From Ascidiaceihabitans sp034111945 (lineage in GTDB: Bacteria > Pseudomonadota > Alphaproteobacteria > Rhodobacterales > Rhodobacteraceae), in assembly GCA_047626725.1 (NCBI GenBank), contig JBLHSG010000004.1:82078-146077 (forward strand): 64,000 nt of DNA, in the 5' to 3' direction. Below, one piece after another: positions 54,892 through 63,888 of the stretch. Below the pieces are notes generated by a model that saw only the letters and a list, made by a program, of their open reading frames with translations, was not told the DNA's origin and did no database searches. The position numbers were made by a program, and so were the translations under genes. Within the stretch, counting starts at the first letter, position 1. Every line of letters starts with the position of its first letter.

Positions 54892-55472
54892 TGTTTAAAC
54901 TTGGGCTCACCGGCTCAATCGGGATGGGTAAATCGACCACGGCGCAAATGTTTGCGGATGCAGGGTGTGCCGTTTGGGATGCGGACGCGGCCGTTCACCG
55001 GATTTATGATCGCGGTGGGCTTGCGGTTGAACCGATGCGTGCGCTGGTGCCGGATGCGATTGTCGAAAATACCGTCTCGCGTCCTAAATTGCGGGATGCG
55101 ATTTCGGCGGATCAAAACGTTCTGAAACAGATCGAATTGATCGTGCACCCACTTCTGGCTCAGGATCGTGCGGATTTCATCGCAAATGCGACCTCAGACA
55201 TTCTGGTCTTTGATATTCCACTGCTGTTTGAAACTGGCGGTGACGCAAAAATGGATGCTGTCGCTTGCGTTTGGATTGCTGAAAAAGATCAAGAAACCCG
55301 CGTGATGTCCCGTGGCACCATGACCCAAGATCAATTCGAGGCAATCCGCGCCAAACAAATGCCGGCTGATGAAAAACGCGATCGTGCAGATTACGTGATC
55401 ATCACCGACACCCTTGAACACGCCCGCGCGCAGGTTCATTCTGTGCTGAAATCCATCCGCCAAAGGACCTGA
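54891..55472 (+). CDS. coaE: Dephospho-CoA kinase
   Basis: 193 residues. Last step of CoA synthesis. P-loop GSIGMGKST (about 7-15), then VWDADAAVHRIYDRGG and the DIPLLFETGG segment. Translationally coupled to aroE by TGATG. The PASS GTRxxQ lid is recognisable but diverged (MSRGTMTQDQFEAI). Confidence 0.95.
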   Translation: MFKLGLTGSIGMGKSTTAQMFADAGCAVWDADAAVHRIYDRGGLAVEPMRALVPDAIVENTVSRPKLRDAISADQNVLKQIELIVHPLLAQDRADFIANATSDILVFDIPLLFETGGDAKMDAVACVWIAEKDQETRVMSRGTMTQDQFEAIRAKQMPADEKRDRADYVIITDTLEHARAQVHSVLKSIRQRT

Positions 55473-55473
55473 C

Positions 55474-56160
55474 ATGCGTGAGATTGTTCTAGATACCGAA
55501 ACCACAGGTTTTGACCCGTTTTCAGGTGATCGCATCGTTGAAATTGGTGCGATTGAATTGATGGGCCACATGTCCACCGGCAATACCTTTCACGAATACA
55601 TCAACCCCGAACGCGGTATGCCCGACGAGGCATTTCAAGTGCACGGACTGGGCGACGATTTCCTGCGTGATAAGCCAAAGTTCGCAAAAATTGGTCAAAA
55701 GTTTCTGGATTTCATCCAAGATTCCAAGCTGATCATTCACAACGCGTCATTCGACATGAAGTTCTTGAATGCTGAGCTGAAATGGATGGGCCTGCCACAA
55801 ATTCCGATGGAACAAGCGCTTGATACACTGTTGATCGCGCGCAAGAAATTCCCGGGTTCGCCTGCATCACTAGACGCGTTGTGCCGTCGTTTCGGGATCA
55901 CGACAGAACGCGATTTGCACGGCGCTTTGTTGGACAGTGAAATTCTGGCCGAAGTGTATTTGGAATTGATCGGCGGGCGTCAGCCTGACTTTGGGCTGAA
56001 CACCTCTGCGCAATCTAATGATGGTCCGTCTGGCGATGTGTGGACACCAAAACCGCGCCCCACACCGTTACCATCCCGGATAAACGAGGCGGAAACCGCC
56101 GCGCACAAAGCGTATATAGCCAAAGAGTTAGGCGATGCCCCTCTTTGGCTAAAGTCTTAA
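55474..56160 (+). CDS. dnaQ: DNA polymerase III epsilon subunit (3'-5' exonuclease)
   Basis: 228 residues. Proofreading exonuclease of the replicase. DEDDh residues are visible: LDTETTGFD, HNASFDMKFL and HGALLDSEILAEVY. It begins two bases after the coaE stop. The C-terminal 45 residues are the flexible alpha-subunit-binding tail. Its TAA overlaps secB's stop by four bases. Confidence 0.96.
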   Translation: MREIVLDTETTGFDPFSGDRIVEIGAIELMGHMSTGNTFHEYINPERGMPDEAFQVHGLGDDFLRDKPKFAKIGQKFLDFIQDSKLIIHNASFDMKFLNAELKWMGLPQIPMEQALDTLLIARKKFPGSPASLDALCRRFGITTERDLHGALLDSEILAEVYLELIGGRQPDFGLNTSAQSNDGPSGDVWTPKPRPTPLPSRINEAETAAHKAYIAKELGDAPLWLKS

Positions 56161-56639
56161 GCAGTTCCGGCGGATTCGTTTTCGGCCTGACGACGTGCGA
56201 TTTCATTGCGGTACAAGGCGATGAAATCGATGTTTTCCAAGTTTAGCGGCGGAAAGCCACCATCGCGGGTCACGTCAGAAACGACGCGGCGCAGGAATGG
56301 GAAAATCATGCGTGGGCATTCGATCAACAAAAACGGGTGCATCTGGTCTTCTGGCACACCTTCGATGTGGAAAATGCCGACATAGTCGATTTCCATAACG
56401 AACAGCGTCGCATCGCCTTCTTTGGCTTTGGACGTGATGTTCAATTTGATGGATGATTCAAACTGGTTGTTGTCGCCACCGCGCTTTTTGGCGTCCAAGT
56501 TTACTTGAACTTGCACGTCTGGTTGTGCGTCACTTGGCGCGCCTTTTTGCGCCATGATGTTTTCAAACGACATATCGCGGATGAATTGACCCAAGATGCG
56601 CATTTGCGGCTGGGCTTGTGGTGCTTCGTTCTCGGCCAT
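56157..56639 (-). CDS. secB: Protein-export chaperone SecB
   Basis: 160 residues. Tetrameric chaperone that holds preproteins and hands them to SecA. Core motifs ILGQFIRDMSFE, FHIEGVPEDQMHPFLLIECP and the conserved FPFLRRVVSDVTRDGGFPPL are intact. SecA in this window retains the C-terminal zinc tail needed for docking. Confidence 0.97.
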   Translation of the reverse strand: MAENEAPQAQPQMRILGQFIRDMSFENIMAQKGAPSDAQPDVQVQVNLDAKKRGGDNNQFESSIKLNITSKAKEGDATLFVMEIDYVGIFHIEGVPEDQMHPFLLIECPRMIFPFLRRVVSDVTRDGGFPPLNLENIDFIALYRNEIARRQAENESAGTA

Positions 56640-56699
56640 TTTCTTACTCCTGCGGAAATATCGGCGTTTTTACCGCTCTAGCAGTTTGGTGGGTGGGCC

Positions 56700-57194
56700 T
56701 CAATGCTTTGTCCAACCAGACGGAAGGGTTGGTCCATCATGTGGTTCTTGGACCTCTTCGAATTCACCATCGATCACATTCGGGTCATTTGACGGACGCG
56801 CGCGGCCCCCCATGTTTCCGCCCATTGAAAACGACTGAATGTTGATCCGTTTGCGCATGTAATTAAACGCAGCAGTGCGAAACTGCGGCACCATCAGCGC
56901 AAAACCAACCGCATCGGTGAAAAACCCCGGCGTCAGCAACAGTGCACCGGCGAACAAGATCATCGCCCCATGGGCCAACGGCTCTGTCGGATCGTTCAAA
57001 TCCGAAAACGAAGATTGCAGGTTCGCCATCGCGCTGCGCCCCTGCGAGCGTACCAAATATGTGCCCAAAAATGCGGTTAAGATCACCACCAACAGCGTCG
57101 GCCACAGCCCAATGGCCCCACCGACTTGGATAAACAGGGTAATTTCAATCAGCGGTACACCGATAAAAGCTATCAAAAGCCACATGTGCGACAT
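56700..57194 (-). CDS. fxsA: FxsA-family membrane protein
   Basis: 164 residues from ATG 57194 (MSHMWLLIAFIGVPLIEITL). Three or four membrane helices, with the family motif VPLIEITLFIQVGGAIGLWPTL and GALLLTPGFFTDAVGFAL. In E. coli the homologue affects phage T7 exclusion; its physiological role is not known. The polar C-terminal tail is Gly/Arg/Asn-rich. It lies between secB and timA as in related genomes. Confidence 0.9.
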   Translation of the reverse strand: MSHMWLLIAFIGVPLIEITLFIQVGGAIGLWPTLLVVILTAFLGTYLVRSQGRSAMANLQSSFSDLNDPTEPLAHGAMILFAGALLLTPGFFTDAVGFALMVPQFRTAAFNYMRKRINIQSFSMGGNMGGRARPSNDPNVIDGEFEEVQEPHDGPTLPSGWTKH

Positions 57195-57290
57195 TCCTTT
57201 CACGTTCCCTACAGTGGACTTGTAGGGGGTCACACCCTACATAAGGGCAACAACGTCCTGTTTCCATGTTTTACCCATATCGAGGCTTTA

Positions 57291-57950
57291 ATGAACAACC
57301 CCATGATCCAGCTTTTGGTTTTGGCCGGTATCGCAGTGTTCCTGATCTTGCGCCTGAAAAGCGTATTGGGCACCCGCGAAGGTTTTGAACAACCCGAAGC
57401 ACCAAGCCAACCTGTCGAACGCCGCGGTCGACCCGATCTAGAGGTCATCGAAGGTGGCCCAGATCTGGATATTCTGGATCACGTCGATGCAGACAGCGAT
57501 GCCGCCGATGCCTTGGCCGGTATGAAACGTCTTGAGCCATCATTTGGTGTTGGTGATTTTATAGGCGGTGCACGAGGTGCCTATGAAATGATCGTAATGG
57601 GCTTCGAAAACGGAGATCTGGCCGAAATTCAACCCTTCCTGTCCGAAGAAATCTACGAAAGCTTTGTTGACGGCGTTGCCGCACGCGAAGATCAGGGACT
57701 GACCATCGAGGCGAAATTCTTTGGTGTGCGTGAGTTGAAACTGGCGAACGCGACGCTGGATAAAACCACAAACGAAGCTGAAATTACGATCCGGTTCGTT
57801 GCAGAACTGACGTCTGCCGTGCGCGATAAAGGTGGCGATATTATCGAAGGGTCGCTGACCGATATCAAGAAACAAAAAGACACATGGTCCTTCGCACGGA
57901 TCATGGGTTCGGATGATCCAAATTGGCTGCTTGTTTCTACAGACGCCTAA
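57291..57950 (+). CDS. Tim44/TimA-family membrane-anchored protein
   Basis: 219 residues from ATG 57291. One N-terminal transmembrane helix (MIQLLVLAGIAVFLILRL), an acidic linker, then a Tim44-like domain (about 85-215): GDFIGGARGAYEMIVMGFEN and FLSEEIYESFVDGVAAREDQ. The alphaproteobacterial relatives of mitochondrial Tim44 bind the inner membrane; the exact role is unclear, though placement beside secB and fxsA hints at protein export or membrane biogenesis. Confidence 0.9.
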   Translation: MNNPMIQLLVLAGIAVFLILRLKSVLGTREGFEQPEAPSQPVERRGRPDLEVIEGGPDLDILDHVDADSDAADALAGMKRLEPSFGVGDFIGGARGAYEMIVMGFENGDLAEIQPFLSEEIYESFVDGVAAREDQGLTIEAKFFGVRELKLANATLDKTTNEAEITIRFVAELTSAVRDKGGDIIEGSLTDIKKQKDTWSFARIMGSDDPNWLLVSTDA

Positions 57951-58984
57951 AAGGCGCGGTTATTTGGGCGTTCGCTGCGGGGTTTTTGACAATGACAGAC
58001 CCCGCGCACGCCGATGTAACCTACAAGGTTTTGTCCTTTGACCAGCTAGATGGCTGGGCTCAGGACGACCACGCCGCAGCGCTTGCGGTATTTCAAGACA
58101 CGTGCCGCGACATGAAGGACCCCGATTGGGGCAGCCTGTGCGCCTACGCGACCCAAGCCAAAGATGCGCGCGCGTTCTTTGAATTGTTGTTTCGCCCGGT
58201 CTTGATCGAAGACGGTCAAAACGCGTTGTTCACCGGATATTTCGAACCGGAATTGGATGGATCTAGGGTCCGGACAAGCCGCTATCGTTTTCCTGTTTAC
58301 GCGATGCCACCAGAAGCCCGCAAAATCCGACCATGGTTGACGCGCCGCGACATTCTGAGCGGTGGCGCCATGGCCGGGCGCGGTCTTGAGATCGCGTGGG
58401 TCGACGATTCAGTTGAACTGTTCTTTTTGCAGATCCAAGGATCAGGTCGTATTCGCCTGCCAGATGGCCAGTTTCTGCGGGTCGGATATTCGGGGTCTAA
58501 CGGGCATAACTATCGATCAATCGGTGCGGAATTGGTCCGCCGAAATGTGTACAGTCCGCATCAAGTCAGCGCGCAAGTGATCAAAAACTGGGTGCGTCGC
58601 AATCCGGCTGATGGACGCGAACTTCTGTTTCACAATCCATCTTACGTGTTCTTTCGCAGTGTCGATCAGGTGCCTGCGCACAAAGGGCCGTTGGGTGCCA
58701 TGAACCGTTCGATTACGACGATGCGCAGCGTCGCTGTTGACCCGTCTTATGTGCGGCTTGGATCGCCAGTTTGGATCGAAAAAGACGGGAAAAAACCGCT
58801 TCGCCGCCTGATGATCGCTCAAGATACCGGATCGGCCATCAAAGGTGCGCAGCGTGCTGACGTGTTTTTTGGAACCGGTGACAAGGCAGGCCGCGCCGCA
58901 GGTCGTCTTCGTGATCCGGGTCGGATGATGGTTTTGATGCCGATCCAACGTGCTTACGCCCTGTTACCCGAAGGTGCGTTGTGA
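57923..58984 (+). CDS. mltA: Membrane-bound lytic murein transglycosylase A-like
   Basis: 353 residues from TTG 57923, which overlaps timA by 28 bases. The TTG start gives RRLKGAVIWAFAAGFL and a cleavage site after AHA, a sound signal peptide; no ATG gives this. MltA fold segments: LFTGYFEPELDGS, FFLQIQGSGRIRLPDGQFLR, RNPSYVFF-like NPSYVFFR and IAQDTGSAIKGAQRADVFFG with the catalytic Asp in the conserved DTG. No lipobox, so it is probably secreted rather than lipid-anchored. Confidence 0.93.
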   Translation: MAACFYRRLKGAVIWAFAAGFLTMTDPAHADVTYKVLSFDQLDGWAQDDHAAALAVFQDTCRDMKDPDWGSLCAYATQAKDARAFFELLFRPVLIEDGQNALFTGYFEPELDGSRVRTSRYRFPVYAMPPEARKIRPWLTRRDILSGGAMAGRGLEIAWVDDSVELFFLQIQGSGRIRLPDGQFLRVGYSGSNGHNYRSIGAELVRRNVYSPHQVSAQVIKNWVRRNPADGRELLFHNPSYVFFRSVDQVPAHKGPLGAMNRSITTMRSVAVDPSYVRLGSPVWIEKDGKKPLRRLMIAQDTGSAIKGAQRADVFFGTGDKAGRAAGRLRDPGRMMVLMPIQRAYALLPEGAL

Positions 58985-59568
58985 GCCGCAAGTTACGACC
59001 AGAAGAAATCGAATTATGGAAACAAGTTGCCGCGAAAACTGAGCGGCTTGAAATGGGCACCCGTCCCGCGTCTTTGGATGTTGAACCTCAATTTGTGCCC
59101 GCCCCAAAACGGCGCAAATTAATCGACACGCTGATGAAAAAGCCGACGGGCAAGCCTTCAAAACCCAGCGCCCGTGCGACCCTAATTCCCGCAATCGCAG
59201 ATCAGGTTCGCGCCGCACCCGTTCAGATGGACCGCAAATCTTTTGATCAAATGAAACGGGGCAAACTGAAACCCGAAGGCCGCATTGATCTGCACGGCAT
59301 GACATTGGATCGTGCGCACCCTGCCCTGACGCGGTTTATTTTATCTGCTCAAGGCAATGGAAAACGACTGGTTTTGGTAATCACGGGCAAAGGGAAATTG
59401 CGCGATGATGACGGCCCCATTCCAGTGCGATTTGGCGTGCTGCGTCATCAGGTGCCACAATGGATGTCGATGCCGCCGCTGTCTTCGGCGATTTTGCAGG
59501 TAACACAAGCGCATCTGAAACACGGTGGTGGCGGGGCGTATTACGTGTATCTGCGCAAGCCGCGTTAA
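58981..59568 (+). CDS. Smr-domain protein
   Basis: 195 residues from GTG 58981, overlapping mltA by four bases (GTGA). A basic N-terminus (1-90) precedes the Smr domain with RIDLHGMTLDRAHPALTRF and VLVITGKGK. Smr domains are DNA or RNA nucleases or binders; the short single-domain type has no settled function. mltA-smr pairing is usual in Rhodobacterales. Confidence 0.9.
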   Translation: MSRKLRPEEIELWKQVAAKTERLEMGTRPASLDVEPQFVPAPKRRKLIDTLMKKPTGKPSKPSARATLIPAIADQVRAAPVQMDRKSFDQMKRGKLKPEGRIDLHGMTLDRAHPALTRFILSAQGNGKRLVLVITGKGKLRDDDGPIPVRFGVLRHQVPQWMSMPPLSSAILQVTQAHLKHGGGGAYYVYLRKPR

Positions 59569-60776
59569 AGGTCATCTGTGTATTTACGCACACCGATCCA
59601 GATCAAAACTGATGTCAGAATAAAGAACGCAGCGATGCCGATAAACTGTGATTCCAGCCCCACCCCTTGATCAATAAGCAGCCCTGTTAATCCCGGACCA
59701 ATCGCAGATCCCAGAACCATAAACGCCGCGGCCAATGCCTTGATCGAACCGATGTATCTGGTGCCATAAAATTCCGCCCAGAACGCGGCAGGCAACGTCG
59801 AATTTGCACCCGCAGTCAGGCCCAACATGACGAACCCAATCACCGTCAATGCGATGGATTGCGAAAACGCGAAACACAAAAATGCAGCAACCATTGGCAG
59901 CTGGAAAAACGGGATCAGACGCGGTGTGCCAACCTTGTCCAGCGCCCAGCCAGACGCGATCATCGCGGCAATGGAAACGGTCGTATAGATAGGAAACATC
60001 GATACCAAAGTCAGATGATCCCAGCCTTTAAGTTCGGCAAAATACACCTGATGGAAAAAGAATGCGGTGTTGAATGCAGATGGCCCCAAAATGGCAGGAA
60101 CCATGAACCAAAATAGCGGATGACGCAGCGCCTCCATTCGTCCCCAATGATGTTTGTTCATTCCAAGGGATGTGTTTTCCTGCGCCATGGACTGCGGTGT
60201 GCGCTCGCGTTTTAACAGCGCGATCAGGATGGGAATACCGGCAAAGGAAATGCACGCGGCGACAACCCACAACCAGCGCCAGTCCATCATGGTTAGAAGT
60301 GTGACAAAGACGATCGGCAACACGGCTTCGCCTACTGAAAACCCCAATGTGGCAATCGACAACGCCTTGCCCCGCGCGGCGACAAACCAACGAGACATCG
60401 CAACAACTGCGATGTGGCTGGTCATGCCCTGCCCCGTTAATCGCAGGCAAAAGATGACAATTGGCAAAGCCCAAACAAACGGGTTTGTGGCCATGAACAA
60501 GCAAGACAACCCTAGCAAAGCAAGAATGATTGACCCGATGTTTCGCACCCGAAAGACATCGGTTAACCCGCCTGCCCAGATCATGACAGCGGCGGATGCA
60601 GTTGTTCCAATCGCGTAAATTCCGCCCCATTCCCCGTGACTTAAAGCAAAGGTACCTTGGATTTCCGCCGCAAAAATTGAGATAAAAAACGTCTGCCCGA
60701 ACGATGACAACAGCGTCAGCAAACCACCCGCAGCAAGCCACGGCGCATTTGTCGCCAGAAACTGCGGGACGCGCAT
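59565..60776 (-). CDS. MFS transporter
   Basis: 403 residues, about 12 hydrophobic helices. An MFS-like motif lies in the first half (GGLTDVFRVRNIGS), and loop GWALDKVGTPRLIPF is the second-half repeat. Substrate unknown. Its ATG abuts directly the stop of the DUF900 lipoprotein gene (TAA-ATG), so the two are probably co-transcribed. Confidence 0.9.
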   Translation of the reverse strand: MRVPQFLATNAPWLAAGGLLTLLSSFGQTFFISIFAAEIQGTFALSHGEWGGIYAIGTTASAAVMIWAGGLTDVFRVRNIGSIILALLGLSCLFMATNPFVWALPIVIFCLRLTGQGMTSHIAVVAMSRWFVAARGKALSIATLGFSVGEAVLPIVFVTLLTMMDWRWLWVVAACISFAGIPILIALLKRERTPQSMAQENTSLGMNKHHWGRMEALRHPLFWFMVPAILGPSAFNTAFFFHQVYFAELKGWDHLTLVSMFPIYTTVSIAAMIASGWALDKVGTPRLIPFFQLPMVAAFLCFAFSQSIALTVIGFVMLGLTAGANSTLPAAFWAEFYGTRYIGSIKALAAAFMVLGSAIGPGLTGLLIDQGVGLESQFIGIAAFFILTSVLIWIGVRKYTDDL

Positions 60777-61859
60777 TTAACGTTCACCAGCCGAAGCAAT
60801 AATTATCTGTGCAGCGTTTCGCAAAACACGTTTTCGACCAGGTAAAAGTCCCGCGGAACCCGCCTCGCCCTTTAAGAAATCGCGATCAAGTTCACCGGCA
60901 GATTTCAGCAAAGCGATCAGTGCAGGGGAACTGCCTGCGGTAAAATGGTTGCTGCCACTGGCCGTTGTAAATTCGGTCACATCGACAAAATCGATAGGAA
61001 GATGTTGAAATTTACTGGTGTCACTGACCGAACCAAGGCGCTCGTCCTCCCAACGTAAACGCGCGGAAATCAACAGCGCCTTGTCGGCTGGGGATTTGAA
61101 AACAACAAACGGTTCCGGCAGTTTTTTGAATGACGTTGTCTGCGCCAAAAACAAATCCACGTTGATGTCAGGTGAAATTAAAACAACACCAGAAATGTTG
61201 CGCGATGACCAGCCGGGCTCTTTGATTTCCAGTTGCCGCAGGGTTTCCATCGCGACATTGCCGCCCATAGAATGCGCGACCAAAACGATGCTTTCAGTGC
61301 CGCTGGCTTTGATGTTTTCCAACAAATCTTGCAATCCGTCACGCGCAAACAAAGCACTGTCGGCGTCGTATTCATAGCCAAGAACATTGCCCCGACTTGG
61401 CCACGCATAGGATACCATCGTGCTGGGCAATTCCAAATCATGTGCCAACTGTGCGATCCGAAATGCTGAATCCGAAAAGCTATAATTATAGCCGTGAACA
61501 AACACCGTAACTTCGTTCAAGACATCAGATTTACGGCGCAATGCAGCTTGAAAGTCGGTCGGTTTCGCAAAAGATTTCTGTGACCCAATCACAAAATCTT
61601 TGACCGGATTTGGTTTTTCGAAACCATCAGAAATGGTGCCCAGATCGCGTTTTGGCGGGATAGAGACTTCAAGCTCTAGCAACTGCAAAACGTTAGATCG
61701 ATGGATACCAAACGTGCCGTTTGGATCGCGTTTGCGCGTGGTGCCGACAAAGACGGTTTTATTGGTGCCGATGGTCAGCGCGGCAGGTACAATCGGGGCA
61801 TGAGTGCGATCAGAACACCCTGCCAACACGACGAACGCTGCTAAAATAAACCGACGCAT
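60777..61859 (-). CDS. DUF900-type alpha/beta hydrolase lipoprotein
   Basis: 360 residues from ATG 61859. Lipoprotein signal MRRFILAAFVVLAGC (lipidated Cys15). DUF900 features: VFVGTTRKRDPNGTFG, VFVHGYNYSFSDSAFRIAQL, MVSYAWPSRGNVLGY and the nucleophile elbow VLVAHSMGG. A conserved but functionally unassigned serine-hydrolase family, likely on the outer membrane. It is followed immediately by the MFS gene. Confidence 0.9.
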   Translation of the reverse strand: MRRFILAAFVVLAGCSDRTHAPIVPAALTIGTNKTVFVGTTRKRDPNGTFGIHRSNVLQLLELEVSIPPKRDLGTISDGFEKPNPVKDFVIGSQKSFAKPTDFQAALRRKSDVLNEVTVFVHGYNYSFSDSAFRIAQLAHDLELPSTMVSYAWPSRGNVLGYEYDADSALFARDGLQDLLENIKASGTESIVLVAHSMGGNVAMETLRQLEIKEPGWSSRNISGVVLISPDINVDLFLAQTTSFKKLPEPFVVFKSPADKALLISARLRWEDERLGSVSDTSKFQHLPIDFVDVTEFTTASGSNHFTAGSSPALIALLKSAGELDRDFLKGEAGSAGLLPGRKRVLRNAAQIIIASAGER

Positions 61860-61919
61860 CTTGGACCTTTTGATACAATTCTGGCCCAAGACTTATCGTA
61901 GCGTGTCGGATGTGACCAG

Positions 61920-63227
61920 CTAAAGAACGTAGCGGCTTAGGTCTGTAGACCTTGTCAGCTCGCCCAAGTTTGCTTCGACAAAATCTGCGTTTACGACAAC
62001 TTTGTCGCCCGCGCGATCAGGTGCGCCAAACGAAAGTTCCTCAAAGACGCGTTCCATCACGGTGTACAGACGTCGCGCGCCGATGTTTTCGATGCTTTGG
62101 TTTACGTCTGCCGCGATTTTTGCCAATGCTTTGATCCCGTCGTTTTCGAACGTTACGGTCACGTCTTCTGTGCCCATGAGGGCGGTGTACTGGCGGGTTA
62201 ACGCGTTGTCAGTTTCCGTCAAAATACGCACGAAATCTTCTTCGGTTAAGGCGCGCAGTTCAACACGGATTGGCAGACGCCCCTGCAATTCAGGCAATAG
62301 ATCAGACGGTTTTGCGATGTGAAATGCGCCAGACGCGATGAACAGAATATGATCGGTTTTGACCGCGCCGTGCTTTGTGCTGACTGTGGTTCCTTCGATC
62401 AAAGGTAGCAAATCGCGCTGCACGCCTTCACGACTGACATCGCCGCCGCGTGCATCAGAACGGGCGCAAACTTTGTCGATTTCGTCTAGAAAAACGATAC
62501 CGTTTTGTTCGACTGCTTCTAACGCGGCGCGGGTCACTGTTTCATCGTCGAGAAGCTTGTCTGCCTCTTCTCCAATCAGCAATTCGTAGCTTTCTGATAC
62601 CTTCAATTTGCGACGCGTTGTGCGGGCACCCATGGCTTTGCCGAAAATATCGCCAAGGTTCATCATGCCCATGTTACCACCCGGTTGACCGGGGATATCC
62701 ATCGCTGGGAACGGGCTGGATGTATCTGCGACCTCAAGTTCGATTTCCGTGTCGTCCAGTTCACCTGAGTTCAGTTTTTTGCGGAACATATCACGTGTGC
62801 CTGCGCGGGCTTCGGAACCTGCGATTGCATCGATAACGCGTTCTTCTGCTGCGTGACGGGCATTTGCTTTGACGTCTTCGCGCATTTGTTCGCGGGTCAT
62901 GGCAATGGCACTGTCCATCAGGTCGCGAATGATTTGTTCGACATCACGCCCAACATACCCGACCTCGGTGAACTTTGTCGCCTCTACCTTTAGGAACGGC
63001 GCCTTGGCGAGCTTGGCCAGTCGGCGGCTGATTTCGGTTTTTCCAACACCGGTGGGTCCGATCATCAGGATGTTTTTCGGGTACACTTCGTCCCTTAAAT
63101 CATCGCCCAATTGCTGACGGCGCCACCGGTTGCGCATGGCCACGGCCACGGCGCGCTTGGCGTCGTTTTGACCAATGATAAAGCGGTCCAATTCAGATAC
63201 GATTTCGCGAGGTGTCAGATCGGTCAT
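61920..63227 (-). CDS. hslU: HslU ATPase of the HslUV protease
   Basis: 435 residues. AAA+ unfoldase. The Clp/Hsp100 start TPREIVSELDRFIIGQNDAK, Walker A GPTGVGKTE, Walker B GIVFLDEIDKV, and the C-terminal GARRLYTVMERV sensor/C-tail (ending RYVL) that docks in HslV are intact. It overlaps the hslV stop by four bases. Confidence 0.97.
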   Translation of the reverse strand: MTDLTPREIVSELDRFIIGQNDAKRAVAVAMRNRWRRQQLGDDLRDEVYPKNILMIGPTGVGKTEISRRLAKLAKAPFLKVEATKFTEVGYVGRDVEQIIRDLMDSAIAMTREQMREDVKANARHAAEERVIDAIAGSEARAGTRDMFRKKLNSGELDDTEIELEVADTSSPFPAMDIPGQPGGNMGMMNLGDIFGKAMGARTTRRKLKVSESYELLIGEEADKLLDDETVTRAALEAVEQNGIVFLDEIDKVCARSDARGGDVSREGVQRDLLPLIEGTTVSTKHGAVKTDHILFIASGAFHIAKPSDLLPELQGRLPIRVELRALTEEDFVRILTETDNALTRQYTALMGTEDVTVTFENDGIKALAKIAADVNQSIENIGARRLYTVMERVFEELSFGAPDRAGDKVVVNADFVEANLGELTRSTDLSRYVL

Positions 63228-63781
63228 GCTTTGATGCTTTCCACTGTCAGGTTTCCGTTTGTGTACACGCAGATGTCCGAGGCAATGGCCATCGCATCGC
63301 GCGCTACGGCTTCGGCATCGCGGTCACTGTCCATCATTCCGCGTGCAGCGGCGAGGGCAAAATTACCGCCAGATCCGATGGCCGCGACGTTGTGTTCAGG
63401 TTCCAAAACGTCCCCTGCCCCTGTGATGATCAGCAGTTCGTTTCCGTCGGTGACGATCAGCATGGCTTCTAGTTTTTGCAGGTATTTGTCTGTGCGCCAG
63501 TCTTTGGCCAATTCGACAGATGCGCGGGCCAATTGACCTGGTGTTGCCTCTAGCTTTGCCTCTAGGCGTTCCAGTAACGTGAATGCATCTGCCGTTGATC
63601 CGGCAAATCCACACACCACGTCAAACCCACCCGGAGACAAGCGGCGTACTTTGCGCGCGGTACCTTTGATGACGGTTTGACCCAAGGATACTTGCCCATC
63701 GCCTGCAATCACGACCTCGCCGTCTTTTTTGACGCCGATGATAGTGGTGCCGTGCCAGCCGGGAAATTCTGTCTGCGCCAT
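63224..63781 (-). CDS. hslV: HslV proteasome-like peptidase
   Basis: 185 residues from ATG 63781 (MAQTEFPGWHGTTIIGVKK). The N-terminal threonine nucleophile is expected at Thr12 after removal of an 11-residue propeptide (HG-TTIIGV), longer than the single Met of E. coli HslV. GDGQVSLGQTV and CGFAGSTADAF are typical. An upstream in-frame ATG (63901) is unsupported. Confidence 0.96.
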   Translation of the reverse strand: MAQTEFPGWHGTTIIGVKKDGEVVIAGDGQVSLGQTVIKGTARKVRRLSPGGFDVVCGFAGSTADAFTLLERLEAKLEATPGQLARASVELAKDWRTDKYLQKLEAMLIVTDGNELLIITGAGDVLEPEHNVAAIGSGGNFALAAARGMMDSDRDAEAVARDAMAIASDICVYTNGNLTVESIKA

Positions 63782-63888
63782 GTCTTTGTCTCCTGCTCTA
63801 TCGCTTGGTATTCTGTATGGCGGCGTCGGTTGGGCGACACAAGTGTGGCAGGCTTGTCGCGGGGCGGAGAACCGCATAGCGTCCCGAA

